Assembly (NCBI GenBank): GCA_023853785.1
Contig: JAJIRX010001025.1
Location: 1-64,000 of the forward strand
From: Psilocybe azurescens
Lineage: Eukaryota; Basidiomycota; Agaricomycetes; Agaricales; Agrocybaceae
DNA length: 64,000 nucleotides
Direction: 5' to 3'
The position numbers and the translations under genes were made by a program. Positions 23,130 through 33,700 of the stretch are shown piece after piece. How positions within the stretch are numbered: position 1 is the stretch's first letter; every line of letters begins with the position of its first letter. Below the pieces are notes generated by a model. That model was not told where the DNA came from and did not search any database. It saw only the letters and a list, made by a program, of their open reading frames with translations.

Positions 23130-24410
23130 ATGGTTTATATATTAGAGAACATAGAAAAATATTTAAAAGAGGTCAAACATCCAAACTATACTAATCTTTC
23201 TGTAGAACAACACCCAGTAGTCCTATCTGCCAACTACATACACTAGAATGAAGGCTGATGGAGTTTAGTAGTGAAAAACAGAAGGATGAGTAGGTAAGTA
23301 ACATAGGATGAGTAAGTAAGTAACATAGGATGAGTAAGAAGTATAAGCAGGATTATGAAAAGCAAAGTGAGATGAGTAAGAAAGAAGTGAAGCTGAGTAA
23401 GTACAATAAGCAAGAATGACAAAAGAAAGGAAGGATCAATCATATGAAAGTGTCAGACAATAGAAAAGAGCCAAAATAGCAAACAAGTACCATGCTAATG
23501 AATAGAACCAGTCTATTCATGGCACAGCTCAGTCATCCATTACCAAGACTGCTGAGTGAGACAAAGATTTTCTGTATATGTGGAATCCAGTTAAGAACCA
23601 AATAGTTGTAGATTACCAAATGCTGATGATGATGGTGATATATGATGCTGTGCAGTGCAGTGCATACCAGGATGGATAGGGATGAAGTCCAGAAATAAGT
23701 TGTGCATAGCCTTGAGGTTTGAAATGGTTAGATGATTTTGTTGAAGAGGAGACTGAAAGTTGGAATGGAGATTGAAGTGGACTGTGAATGGGCTTTGACA
23801 TTGAATATTGAGGGATGTGTTTCAGATAAAAATGTGAAATAATAACCCTGGCTTCTGTATGCAATGGGGAGTTAAGACAGACACTCTAAGATTATAGATA
23901 AATCTCATATCCAATCAAAATTGGTGTATGACAGCAGGTGATTGCCTAATTTAGTGAACAGCCTTTGTGAGGTCTGGGCACAGGGATTGCTTTAATTAAG
24001 GTTTCCACCACTTGGTGATTGCTTGTAAGAGACTGATGGGTGTTACCCCTTGTAAGATCCAAGGTCACTTCTTCTTAGAAGTTTTTCTGTGCATGGGACT
24101 AATAGCATAGTCAATGGTGCAGGTGATTGCCTCAGTGGCTTGGTTAGGGCTGCTTTGATATCTGTGTAGAAAACTAAAGGTAGTCTTTGGTTTGTAGTGC
24201 TGATTAATAGGCCACACTACCCCTTAGTTAGTTTGTAAGATTTACTATGCTCATTGGTCCCACTAGAAAGTGAAGTCTCAAAGCCTAATAATCTGGTGTA
24301 TCTTCTACCCTTCACTAGTATAATATATTGGCTTATTACAGATAACAATCACAAAAATAAGGACCTCTGTGTCTCACTATGAATTGTAAGCTCAGAATGG
24401 TTTACACCTT
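23130..24410. other. CpG-free non-coding stretch
   Basis: No gene recognised; practically no CpG. It contains a minisatellite (23245-23400). The short frames are translations of low-complexity sequence. Confidence 0.5.
23245..23410. repeat. Degenerate minisatellite, AGGATGAGTAAGTAAGTAACAT-like units
   Basis: The unit GGATGAGTAAGTAAGTAACATA is repeated nearly exactly two to three times and then decays into GATGAGTAAGAAAGAAG/GCTGAGTAAGTA units. It gives spurious leucine-rich frames on the minus strand. Confidence 0.6.
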
Positions 24411-24850
24411 TCAGTGACATTCACAGTTTCTTGGTCACAGGGCCCAATGTAACTGTTCACCTCAAACTTGTCTTTGCATAATGAGTTTCTTATAAAGATC
24501 AGTCATGGGTCTACCACTGTTCTTGTTGCTTGCTGTTTGTATTCAAGTTGCCATCTCTGTCAAATAGCCTTTTATTTTGCCTGTAGTTCTTCTTTGTACT
24601 CAGGTACTACATCAGAAATTCCCATACTAAGTCTATGAGAGTAGAGCTGAGATCATCAAGCTGGTGACTCCTGAGTCCTCCTAAAATAGATTTTGCTGCT
24701 GTGCCTTCCAATCCCAGTCCCAGACTCCCAGAGCTAGCACTAGTACACTGAACACAAACAATAGCACACCAAGCACCACTGACATTGACACTGCAACCAC
24801 CACTCCTTGTCCTGGACCTCATCTTCCAAATGTCACTGGTGTCACTGTCT
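24410..24850 (+). pseudogene. 5' fragment of the F-box gene, copy 2 (CpG-depleted)
   Basis: It matches 14025-14405 closely, including the same truncation point fused to IATP upstream sequence (CTGGTGTCACTGTCTTTCTAGGCTC). Almost every CpG of copy 1 is TpG or CpA here, for example TTTCTCGGTCACGGGGCC has become TTTCTTGGTCACAGGGCC. The start ATG is lost (AAAATAG). Non-functional. Confidence 0.8.
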
Positions 24851-25462
24851 TTCTAGGCTCATTTGAGCAGAGGTCTTAAACTAGACATGCACAAGATGTT
24901 TGGTTTTCTACTTGTAATTGATCTACCACCACCACCACCACAAACAACTCAATTTACAAACATGCTAGACTGTAAATTACTGGGCCAAAGCTACTTGGGT
25001 ACATGGCTGCATTACATGTTTGCTCAATGTCTATGATGTTTTCTCTACTTTCTCTGGTATCTTCTCTACTTTTTCCTCTTGTTTTCTTTTTCCTCTTCTG
25101 ACTTGTGCATTAAGAAGGAGAGGGCAGAGAAAAAGTGTGTTTGTGTGTTGCATGCTATCCTGACATTTGTTGAAAAGACCAAATTGATCAGATAAAAACA
25201 TGTGATTGGGAGGTAAACACGTAGTGTACAATAATGTAAATACTGTACTTATATACTGTAAATACAATTTATACTAACTAAATTTACTCTATAACGGAGA
25301 ATTCAGTTTATATAAAAATTCTACATACTTGTGGCTGTGTATTCAGTGCACGGGATCACAGGAATTGTGCCATTTGATTCCCATATTCCAACACACCCTC
25401 GCAAACAGCAAAATAACCAGAAAATAAGACAAAAATAAAATAAAAAATCACACCCTCAGAAA

Positions 25463-26261
25463 CTAAAAAGCTTCATCATCATCAGAGTCATCTTCCAAAG
25501 CAAGAGCAGCATGCCCTATAGATCCAGATTTGATGGGATGGGGACTGGAAGAATTGGTGCAGTTGGACTGATAATGACCTTTCTTACCACATGAAAAACA
25601 AGTGATGTGGGCAATACCATGAGAGGGGGGCACCAGTAACAGCCATAGCTTCATTCTGGGGGTCCTCAAGCTTGTGCTTGGTGTGGGGGATATTGGTGTT
25701 GGCGCTGGTATTCATTCATGAGGCAGGTGATAATGTAGGTGAGTGTATATTCATTGTCTGGGGTGGCATCGAGTGAAATAAGAAAAGAGACATATGAATG
25801 GGGAAGTCCTGAAGTAATGGCAAGAATAAGGTTGTCCTCAGTGACCTTCACACCTGCTTCCTCAAGAAGAAATGCAATATGGCAGACATGGGCAATGTAG
25901 GCAGACATGACTTCACCACAATCAAGGTGGAGATGGTGAAAACAGCGACAGAGAGAAATAATGGTGGAGCGACCACGTGATGTATGAATATCTGAGAGTG
26001 TTTTCCAGATGACAGAGGGGTCCGGGTTACAGCAATGAGCAAGCTGGGAAGGGGTTACACAAAGAATGAGCTCTGCACAAGTCTCAGATTGCTTGCACAT
26101 AAATCCTTGACTTTCTTGGTCTGTTCAGTCCCCTCAGAGTGTTCTGCAGTGCCATCCACATAATCCAATAAGCCCTTGCAAGTGAGTAAGGCTTCCATGT
26201 AAATCTTCCACTCAAAATAATTCCCATCAGTGAGTTTGTCAAAGGTGGTTTCGGACAGCAT
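25463..26261 (-). pseudogene. Copia-type gag, frame-broken
   Basis: In order on the minus strand: MLSETTFDKLTDGNYFEWKI with the Y-x-x-W-K start of copia gag (26261), LILCVTPSQLAHC and DPSVIWKTLSDIH, ITSGLPHSYVSFLISLD, then a CCHC zinc knuckle CFSCGKKGHYQSNC (about 25570-25610) and an acidic end. Frame changes lie near 26085-26105, near 25670, and in the C run near 25625-25633. These are typical of an element that is itself decaying. Confidence 0.8.
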
Positions 26262-26652
26262 GATGGCACACTAAAAATAGATTTGATGATAGCAACGATG
26301 GTAACAATGATAAAATGATGGTTCCGGCTGTGATTTGGCTTCTGCAAGCAATTCAGATTTGGTGGTGATTTGGCTTCCACAAGCAATATCGGCTCTTGGT
26401 GAGCAAGGTTACAATGACAATGACAATGATAACAATTTGACAAAAGGGATTTGGCCCCAGTAGGCAAGAACAACAAACAGAAACAAAGAGAGTGCAAGGG
26501 ATGGCAAGGAACTGGCAGCAGAAACAGTTAGGGTCACGTGTTTATGTTGAAAGACCAAATCAATCAGATAAAAACTGTGTGATTGGGAGGTAAACGTGTA
26601 GTGTACAATAATGTAAATACTGTACTTAAATACTGTAAATACAATTTATACT

Positions 26653-26860
26653 TGTTGGGAATGTGCTCGGACATTCCACACATTTAGCTTATAGATTTAC
26701 CTTATTAATTATCTTACTAATAATCTCTCAGGCTCAGTTATACCATACATAGAAATATTTAGATGCTGGTAGATTATTCTAGTTACAGTATATACATGTA
26801 TATAAGTAGCTGCAAAGTCTACACAATAAAATCGAGTATTCCAAACATAAATTGTCAATA
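26653..26860. mobile_element. 208-bp solo-LTR-like insertion nested in the retrotransposon LTR
   Basis: Absent from the left LTR, where the uninterrupted sequence is TTTATACTAACTAAA. It starts TGTTGGGAATGTGCTCGGACATTCC and ends ATTGTCAATA, flanked by ATACT at 26648-26652 and 26861-26865. The right end AATA would be the expected AACA with one C-to-T change. It must be younger than the host retrotransposon. Confidence 0.75.
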
Positions 26861-27414
26861 ATACTAACTAAATTTACTCTATAACAGAGAATTCAGTTTA
26901 TATAAAAATTCTACATACTTGTGGCTGCATATTCAGTGCACAGGATCATGGGAATTGTGCTGTTTGATTTCCATATTCCACCAACATTCTCTGTTGTCTG
27001 ACTCTGCCATGCTTGCTTGCTCTGTAGAACAATACACCCATTCTCATGAGATGGTGCAGCTTGCTAAATTGAGAGCACAGGTGAGAACTTGTTGTAAGGC
27101 ATGTGTTTGGTTTGACTTTTCTAACATTTTTGCTGTGTAGATCAAGGCAAAAAGGATGAGCTGGTTAGTCTCTATCCTATATCAATGTCTGCATTCAGGC
27201 AATTTCTGATGCTTATATACTCTGCACCTCCACAGTCCAAACTGCAAAAAGGATGCCAATGCTATCAATAACAAGACAACACCTAAATCATAAACCATAT
27301 AGGTCAGCTCTGTGTCCCTCTCTAGAGCATTGGATAGTTAGCTGGTGGAATATGTTGGAGTCTTTTGTAGTTTTTTCTTGTTGTCAAACACATATTTCCT
27401 CATAGCAATAAACT

Positions 27415-27840
27415 TGTTACGATCTCAAGTTAGAATCACGCAGTGTGCATAATCTAACCACCAATCGTTACAAGAACAAGTTCAAGTTCAAGTTGAACAG
27501 GTTAAGCAGGTTGGATTCTCAAGAACTAGCTAAAGAATACAGTGGATCCTTCCTGGTATAAATACTATGAACTGTACAGCAAGTTGAAATGAGATTTGAA
27601 TGTTCATCAGCAGATGTATATAAGAATAGTTGAAACGAGATCAAGCGTTCATCAGAGGATGTATCATAAAAGATGGAAGTGAAAGTCCATCAAGGATATG
27701 ATGGAGTTTTGTAGATATGATGGAGGTGAAAGTTCATCAGAACATACAATGATGTATCAATGATGTGAAAGATAACAAAGAAAAGGAAAAGAAAAGAAAA
27801 GAAAAAGAGAAAAGAAAAAAGAAAAAGACTTGTCATAACA
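27415..27840 (+). mobile_element. Solo LTR B (426 bp) with AAACT target duplication
   Basis: It begins TGTTACGATCTC and ends TTGTCATAACA, flanked by AAACT at 27410-27414 and 27841-27845. The empty site is visible behind IATP1 and IATP2 (AACAAT..GAATTCTGAATGAAC). An A/G-rich run near its 3' end and GATTCTCAAGAACTAGCTAA relate it to solo LTR A in the opposite orientation. It keeps CpGs that its surroundings have lost. Confidence 0.85.
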
Positions 27841-28071
27841 AAACTCCGAATGAACTAAACTCAAGGCTTCATCTCATTGTACCTTCTTCTCTTTGCATCA
27901 TTGTTCAGAACAACCTGTGATACTGTAATAGAATTGTGCTGAATGTCATATCACAGTCAATTTCCTTATAACAATGAATTCTGGAGGAACCAAACTCAGG
28001 GCTTCATCCATCTTGTTCTACCTTCATCTCTTCACATTATTGGGCAAAACAAACTGTGTGATGTTATAATA

Positions 28072-28897
28072 CAGTCAGACCCCTTTTAATCTATATCTCT
28101 TAAAACTCATAGCCCCTTATAACCCATAGCCCCAGTTGTCCACCAACTTGGTTCACAGAGAACTGCATACCATAACCCATACCCCTCTGCCAGAAAAATT
28201 CATAGATTTTGCCTACTATAGATTGGCTTGGACCTTAATTTAGTAGTAAAATATTTAGTTCACTGACAGCTCATTTGAGTAATGCACTGGTGAAGCCTCT
28301 AATGACTAAAAAAACATTTTCACATTTTCTAGCTTCTCAGTCAGAGCAGTGGTGCATCACAACTAGGACTTGCAAGAATACTCTAACAGCAAGGCTGGCA
28401 AAAGGAAGCCATGTTACCATATGATGAACTCTGGTTGGATAATGAAGCAAACACTATCAACAAGGAACATATTCTTCAAATACTGGAGTCAGCTTCAGAC
28501 TATGAGCATGTGGTGGCACAATTGATGATACAGAGAAAGCAATTATTCAGAAGCTTCCAATATGTCAGCCACATTATCAATGACTCTGCTGCCTGCAAAA
28601 TTAAAAGCACACCTAGGCTCATTGAACAGGAAGCTACATCTTGACTCTTGAGGAGATCAGGACAATAAGAAATACTGTAGTGACTCACTTTTTCAGACCA
28701 GGGGTATCAAAAATCATAGTGCATTAAATATATGAGTAGTATTTGTTTTGTAGTCTTCAAATATTTTTAATAAATTTTAACAATTTTTTCTCAAAATTTC
28801 AAGCCTATTTTTAGTATACCTCTTGAAACCCATAAACCCTCATAACCCATAGCCTGGGCTATCCACTGAAAGATATGGGTTAAGAGGGGTCCAACTG
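28072..28897 (+). mobile_element. Internally deleted pogo/Tigger-like DNA transposon
   Basis: The left end CAGTCAGACCCCTTTTAATC and the inverted right end CAGTTGGACCCCTCTTAACC form terminal inverted repeats that continue, more weakly, for about 70 bp (CATAGCC.. and ACCCATA.. blocks). TA precedes the left end. The right flank reads TG, and comparison with IATP2's flank suggests a small deletion or mutation there. Interior coding sequence is only a transposase tail. Confidence 0.65.
28411..28680 (+). pseudogene. C-terminal remnant of a pogo-type transposase
   Basis: The frame MLPYDELWLDNEANTINKEH followed by an acidic/helical tail resembles the region after the DDE domain in fungal pogo/Tigger transposases. 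The stop at about 28643 is followed by an in-frame-like THFFRP block (about 28685). The DNA-binding and DDE domains are absent. Confidence 0.4.
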
Positions 28898-29521
28898 TGG
28901 ATAAAACTATAGAGAAACCTCCTTTCTTAGAGTTTCTCCAGGAGAAAGAGGGGTTGATAGTTTGCTTATTGAGAAACATCTCTAAAAGTACTTGAGTATA
29001 CCCAAAACAGAACTGGTCAGCAATCAATTGATTAGTCAGAGGCTGCATGTGTGAGTGTGTGTGATGCCTCAACACAATTACAAGTTCTTGTGTTCAAGCC
29101 TTTCCAGTCCAACTGGCAGCACTTTCCACTGTAGGCTAAATAAAATTGTTGCTCAATGACAAACTATCTACAACTGGCATATATATGGACAGAGGTGAAT
29201 GCCTTGAAACTTGCTTGAAAACTGTATTCTTAAGTGTTGTCAAATTAACATGAATTCCCTACCTTTTACCAATCTCATGATGATTGTTGGATGGCTGTCA
29301 TCTGAAGAAACAAGAATAAGTTCATCAATGACTCACAAGGACCATAATGTCAAGGGGGACTGGATTGTGATTATGTCTACCTAAGTGTACATAGGCTATA
29401 TATGACAAAGTCTCTATATTTTTAAATGAGAAAAAAATGGAAGTTGGTAAATGAGAACAAGTACCAAATTGTGAGTACATATCAAATGATTCATTAGTGC
29501 AGCTTAAATGATTGAAGCTTA
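28898..29521. other. Decayed duplicate of the IATP-OYE spacer
   Basis: Matches 15365-15620 with nearly every CpG lost and an additional insertion of about 200 bp near 29080-29280. No gene. Confidence 0.55.
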
Positions 29522-30668
29522 GAGTCAGTTCAGCAACATGACACCTGGCATGTCATTTGCCCTGGCATATCATATTTGGTGTGATAACTATCATGTGATG
29601 TTACCATATATCTTTTGTCATCCATTTTCAACAAACATCATGAGATGTGACTAATAAGGGACAAAGGAGTCCAAAATGGAAGGTGCTTGCAAAAAAACAC
29701 AGTAAATGCAAATTGATGGAACAGTGGGCTCAAAATTAGAATTCTGCTTTCCACAAATGATAGTAATAAGTGTTTTAAATATTATACAAAAATTTTGTAG
29801 TGATCTGTGAAGAACCAAGTGAGTTATTTTCCAAAGAAGGTCAATCAATGTTTGATTGGCAATGACCATGACAGATTGGTTCCACAACACTTCCTTTTTG
29901 ACTCTGAAGACAGCAAAAGCACACTTCTAGCATGCTGTGTAGTAGTGGATATCTAAAAACATTTCTATCAAGAAAATAACAATACTAATACATGAAACTG
30001 CACATTTTTCTTTCTGATTGGATCCTCTAATTCTGTATTATGACATTTTTTTGTATTTTTAAGGGCCTCTCCTCTGATCCTCCATGAAGATTTTGGATAT
30101 TGATAACTTTTTGACATTTTGGTCAGGCCATATGAATAAACAAGAGTAATTCACAAAAGAATAATCAGATATAGAGACGCAATGTGTACATCAGGTGGGG
30201 TACACTAGTACCATTGTTTTGGAAACAACTCTGTAAAATCACTCTATTTGTCTACAAAATTTTGCATGAGCATGTTTTTTTATAATCTCTACACTTTGTG
30301 GGAAGCACATTTGTCAAAATCTATACCAATTTCTTTAAATTTGTGTTTTGTGTCTAATTACCACCTCACCTTCCTTCTTACTTTTTCACCACATCCTTTG
30401 GCCCTCTCTCTACTGTTGATGGCCCATAATTCTTTGGTGTTCAGGCCTTTAAGGAGTGGGCCCATTACACGCAGTATAAAACCCTCGACTTTTATACACA
30501 ACCCTAAGTATTAGTAATCTGTAGAATGTACCGAAACAAATGTTTTGCGTGGCATCACATGATAATTGTCATGCAGGAAAGTACAAATATAATCAAATCC
30601 GAAAGATACTAAATAAGTCAAGTCGGTAGTAGGATGACACGCCAGGTGTCATGTTGCCAAACTGACTC
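29522..30668. mobile_element. 1.15-kb MITE/non-autonomous element with TA target site
   Basis: The left end GAGTCAGTTCAGCAACATGACACCTGGC and the inverted right end GAGTCAGTTTGGCAACATGACACC pair over about 40 bp. Subterminal similarity (ATYATCATGTGATG) continues inside. TA flanks both ends (29520-29521 and 30669-30670). It is missing from the equivalent site in the other duplicate (about 15630). No transposase frame. The left arm has CATGTC where the right arm keeps CGTGTC, so CpG loss affected one end only. Confidence 0.8.
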
Positions 30669-30789
30669 TAATTATACTGTTCAGATGGTTGCATTTATCA
30701 CACAACCAGGTGGATGACGAACATGTACTGCTGCATCCCCTCCCATTTGGTAAATGTGCTGAGTATTCATGAGTCATTGATCTTGCCTA

Positions 30790-33700
30790 GAAGAGATGGC
30801 GGATGGTATCAAAGATTTGAGATTATTGAAGGTATCTAAGGCATGGGTACTGGGCCCAAGTGAGGATGGTGGACTGCAGACAGATTTTTGGGAGGGAGAG
30901 AAAAGGATGATACTTCAAGCCTCAAGCTTCAATTGAGGAAGCACTTTGATTCTCTTGAAGTTGGTTTCGTGCTCAGTAGGCGACACAAGGTCAGAGAACT
31001 TTGAGGAGTACTGCCTCGAGGCTCACAAATCTAGTGGGACTATAAATGGCAATTTGCCATACATGGATTTGGTCCTTGTTGAAGGTTGGCGGATACAACA
31101 GAAATGACGGCACATGTCGATGCTGAATAGAGCCCATTCGACACGACAGTGAACAGCTGAATAGAAGAAGGTCGACGTCAGTGTTCTTTCATTGCAAATC
31201 CTTGGCAACTCTACGCCTCCATAACCGAAGAAATGATCGCACAATGCCGAAAATAGGCGCCGAATGCTCTACAGTATTCAAGAGTCCCAAACTTCCAAGA
31301 TGCGAATAATGGTTCACGCGCTTTTATGCTCCCAGCGTTTCTCCAACATTGACAAACAGGTGTTGTCGAGGACACCATGCGAAACCCAAAATTGATTTTC
31401 AAGGCAAATATTAACTGGGAAAGTGGCATAAATAAATTTGGAGCTCAGTTTACTATCTAAGTCACTTCGCTCCTTGACTTTATCGTCACTGTTCTATTCC
31501 ACTCCACGACCATCCCAGAAATGGCTCGTTATACTGCTGCGGGATAATCTGTATATCCACTGGCGTAGTCATCTTGACTGGCAGGAGCTTGGAGTAATGG
31601 CACCTTAGGAGGGTTGTTCAATGCAATTCCCTGCTCCACACGTTTCGCTAGATCTGGATGCGTGGCCCAATTCAATCCTATGAAAAACCCGTCGATTTTT
31701 CCGGCCGAGATAAGTTCCTCCCCTTCCTCCGGTGTAACACCTGTGTTGAGGAATACTTTTGAGTTTCTAATGTAGGGACGATATGCTTCGAGGATGTCAT
31801 GGTCGGTTCCCCGGGGTGTCCCTAGTCGTAGAAATACACAAGTTGCGTCAGACAGGTTTCCGCTACAGAAAGGTACGTGCTTCATCCTACTGACCGTTCA
31901 ATGCGGCATCCCATACGGCGTTGTAGCGCACGAGAGTGATGTACGAAAGGTTTAGCTTATCGGCCTCGCTAATAAAGTAGGAGAAAGTGTCGAGTGTGTC
32001 CTGCAGTGGCATTCTATGAAAGTCAGGTAAAGATCAGTGGGAATATATCTTCTGCAATGTACACTCACCCTAGATCGTTCAGCCCTGCAGCAGGGCTAAG
32101 CTTCACCCTACATCGGGACCGTAGACGTCTTTCAACGCCTTCAACAACTCGAGGCCGAATCTGGCACGGTTTTCAATGCTACCTCCCCATTCGTCGGTGC
32201 GCTGGTTGCTATTATAATCAAGGAATTGATGCGGAAGCGCTCCACTAGAAGTCATCACTAACAGGGAAATTGTTAGCCATATAGAAGAGACCGAAGAGTA
32301 TCTGGCTTAGACATACATTCAACACCATCGAAGCCCGCTTTTTAGCATTGATGGCGGCATGTACATATTTCCCGATTAGAACTCGAGGATCGTCTATTGC
32401 TGTAGGCTTAACCAAAAGGCGTCAGAGGTTTTTATTCAGCAGTCCTTGGATAGACATACTGTAACAAAGCCAGGTTCTCCCGGAAGCTGACGAAATTTAC
32501 CACCGCGAGCGGCTATCGCAGACGGTGCATATACAGGCTGTGTATTATATTCCAATCATGGGTATTGTATCTGAAATAGACATCTCAATAAAGGACGCAC
32601 CTCTCCCGCGAGCTTCTGCTCTGGGGTGTCTGGATGAGAAAGTCGTCCGTCTAAACAAATGCTCAATCAATCCGGATCTGGAAATTTTCCAAAATACATA
32701 CTATGCCAAAGCTGAAAATCGAAGCTTGGATTAGATCTAGCAGACCAATGACCCCAAGTGTGAACGAACCTGGGCGTATATTTTACCACCTGCACTGTGG
32801 ACAGCATCCGTAATAATTTTCCAGCCAGCGACATGTTTCTCGTCCCAGAGTCCAGGAGCATTGGGCCATGCGGATCTGAATAAAAATAAAAACGACAATT
32901 CATTAAACAGACAAGACACGGCAAGTATAGTCATTGTACTTACCCTTGACGACATACCAATATGCCTTCTGAAATTATTAGGCCAGCACCACCAACGGCG
33001 CGCTGTACATAATACTCCTTCATAAGTTCAGTAGGGTATGTGCCATCGGCACGGTTCCTCGTGAGAGCAGACATCCCAATGCGGTTCTTCAAGCTGAGGC
33101 TTCCTACTTGAATCGGTTTGAAGAGATTTTTGGTCGACATGATGGCAGATACTATTTGACTGTTCTGGATTCTTGAAGGTGGGGTGTTATTGCTTCGTTG
33201 TTCTGAGCAGCAGGTCGTTTTATAGGTGCATGATATTGTAGTCGGGACCGGAGTCAATCCCTAAATGTCAATTTCATAGCCTTATGGAATGAATGCAGAT
33301 CTATACTTAGTCTTAAGCGCAGTTGGTGTTTGTAATTCGCAGTACCAGAGTCATTGATACGATGGACTGCAACGGTGGATACAAGACTTGACGGTACGAA
33401 AATAGTGATGCTTATTCAAATCATATTACGCATAGATCACGACTGTGTACAGAGTGGGTGTAAATCCACGACTAAGCATGACGCCAACTGTCACTCTTAT
33501 CAGCCCGCCGAAACATGATACCAATCTTGCATCAATACTACGATCTACTAATAGTCCTACTAGTCAATTAAAATTGCGTTGTGCAATAGTGGTAATCTCC
33601 ATACTGACTATATATACAGACACATCGCTCTAGCTCCTAGACGACGAAATTTGCGACGTGAAAATCTAGCTAGTAAAGCAGCAGTACGACACGCGTGCAT

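Larger units (their letters stand above)
25168..26983 (-). mobile_element. Gag-only copia-type LTR retrotransposon (1.8 kb) with ACATT target duplication
   Basis: LTRs begin TGTTGAAA(A)GACC and end CCAACA (25168-25393) or CCACCA (26545-26983). The 5-bp target ACATT is duplicated at 25163-25167 and 26984-26988, and matches the uninterrupted site in IATP2. The internal part is only about 1.15 kb and encodes gag on the minus strand. There is no protease, integrase or reverse transcriptase, so it is a non-autonomous element moved by another element's proteins. The plus-strand right LTR is enlarged by a nested insertion. Confidence 0.9.
24962..27293 (+). pseudogene. ATP synthase inhibitor pseudogene, copy 3, split by a retrotransposon
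   Basis: The exons align with IATP2. ATGCT at 24962 is followed by a deletion that removes most of the presequence. Then come AAGAAGGAGAGGGCAGAG, the retrotransposon at 25168-26983 inserted in the second intron, then TCTCATGAGATGGTGCAGCTTGCTAAATTGAGAG (about 27042), the ATCAAGGC exon and the last exon ending ACACCTAAATCATAA. CpGs are lost throughout, and exon 4 has lost bases. It cannot encode an inhibitor. Confidence 0.85.

Noticed and set aside
27841..28072. Tandem repeat of IATP 3' flank taken at first for another IATP copy
   Set aside because: It contains only the 3' flank (TTCCTTATAACAATGAATTCTGG...) repeated twice; no exon is present.
30248..30514. 88-codon frame inside the 1.15-kb TA-flanked element
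   Set aside because: No transposase motif; low-complexity Leu/Ser/Phe sequence.
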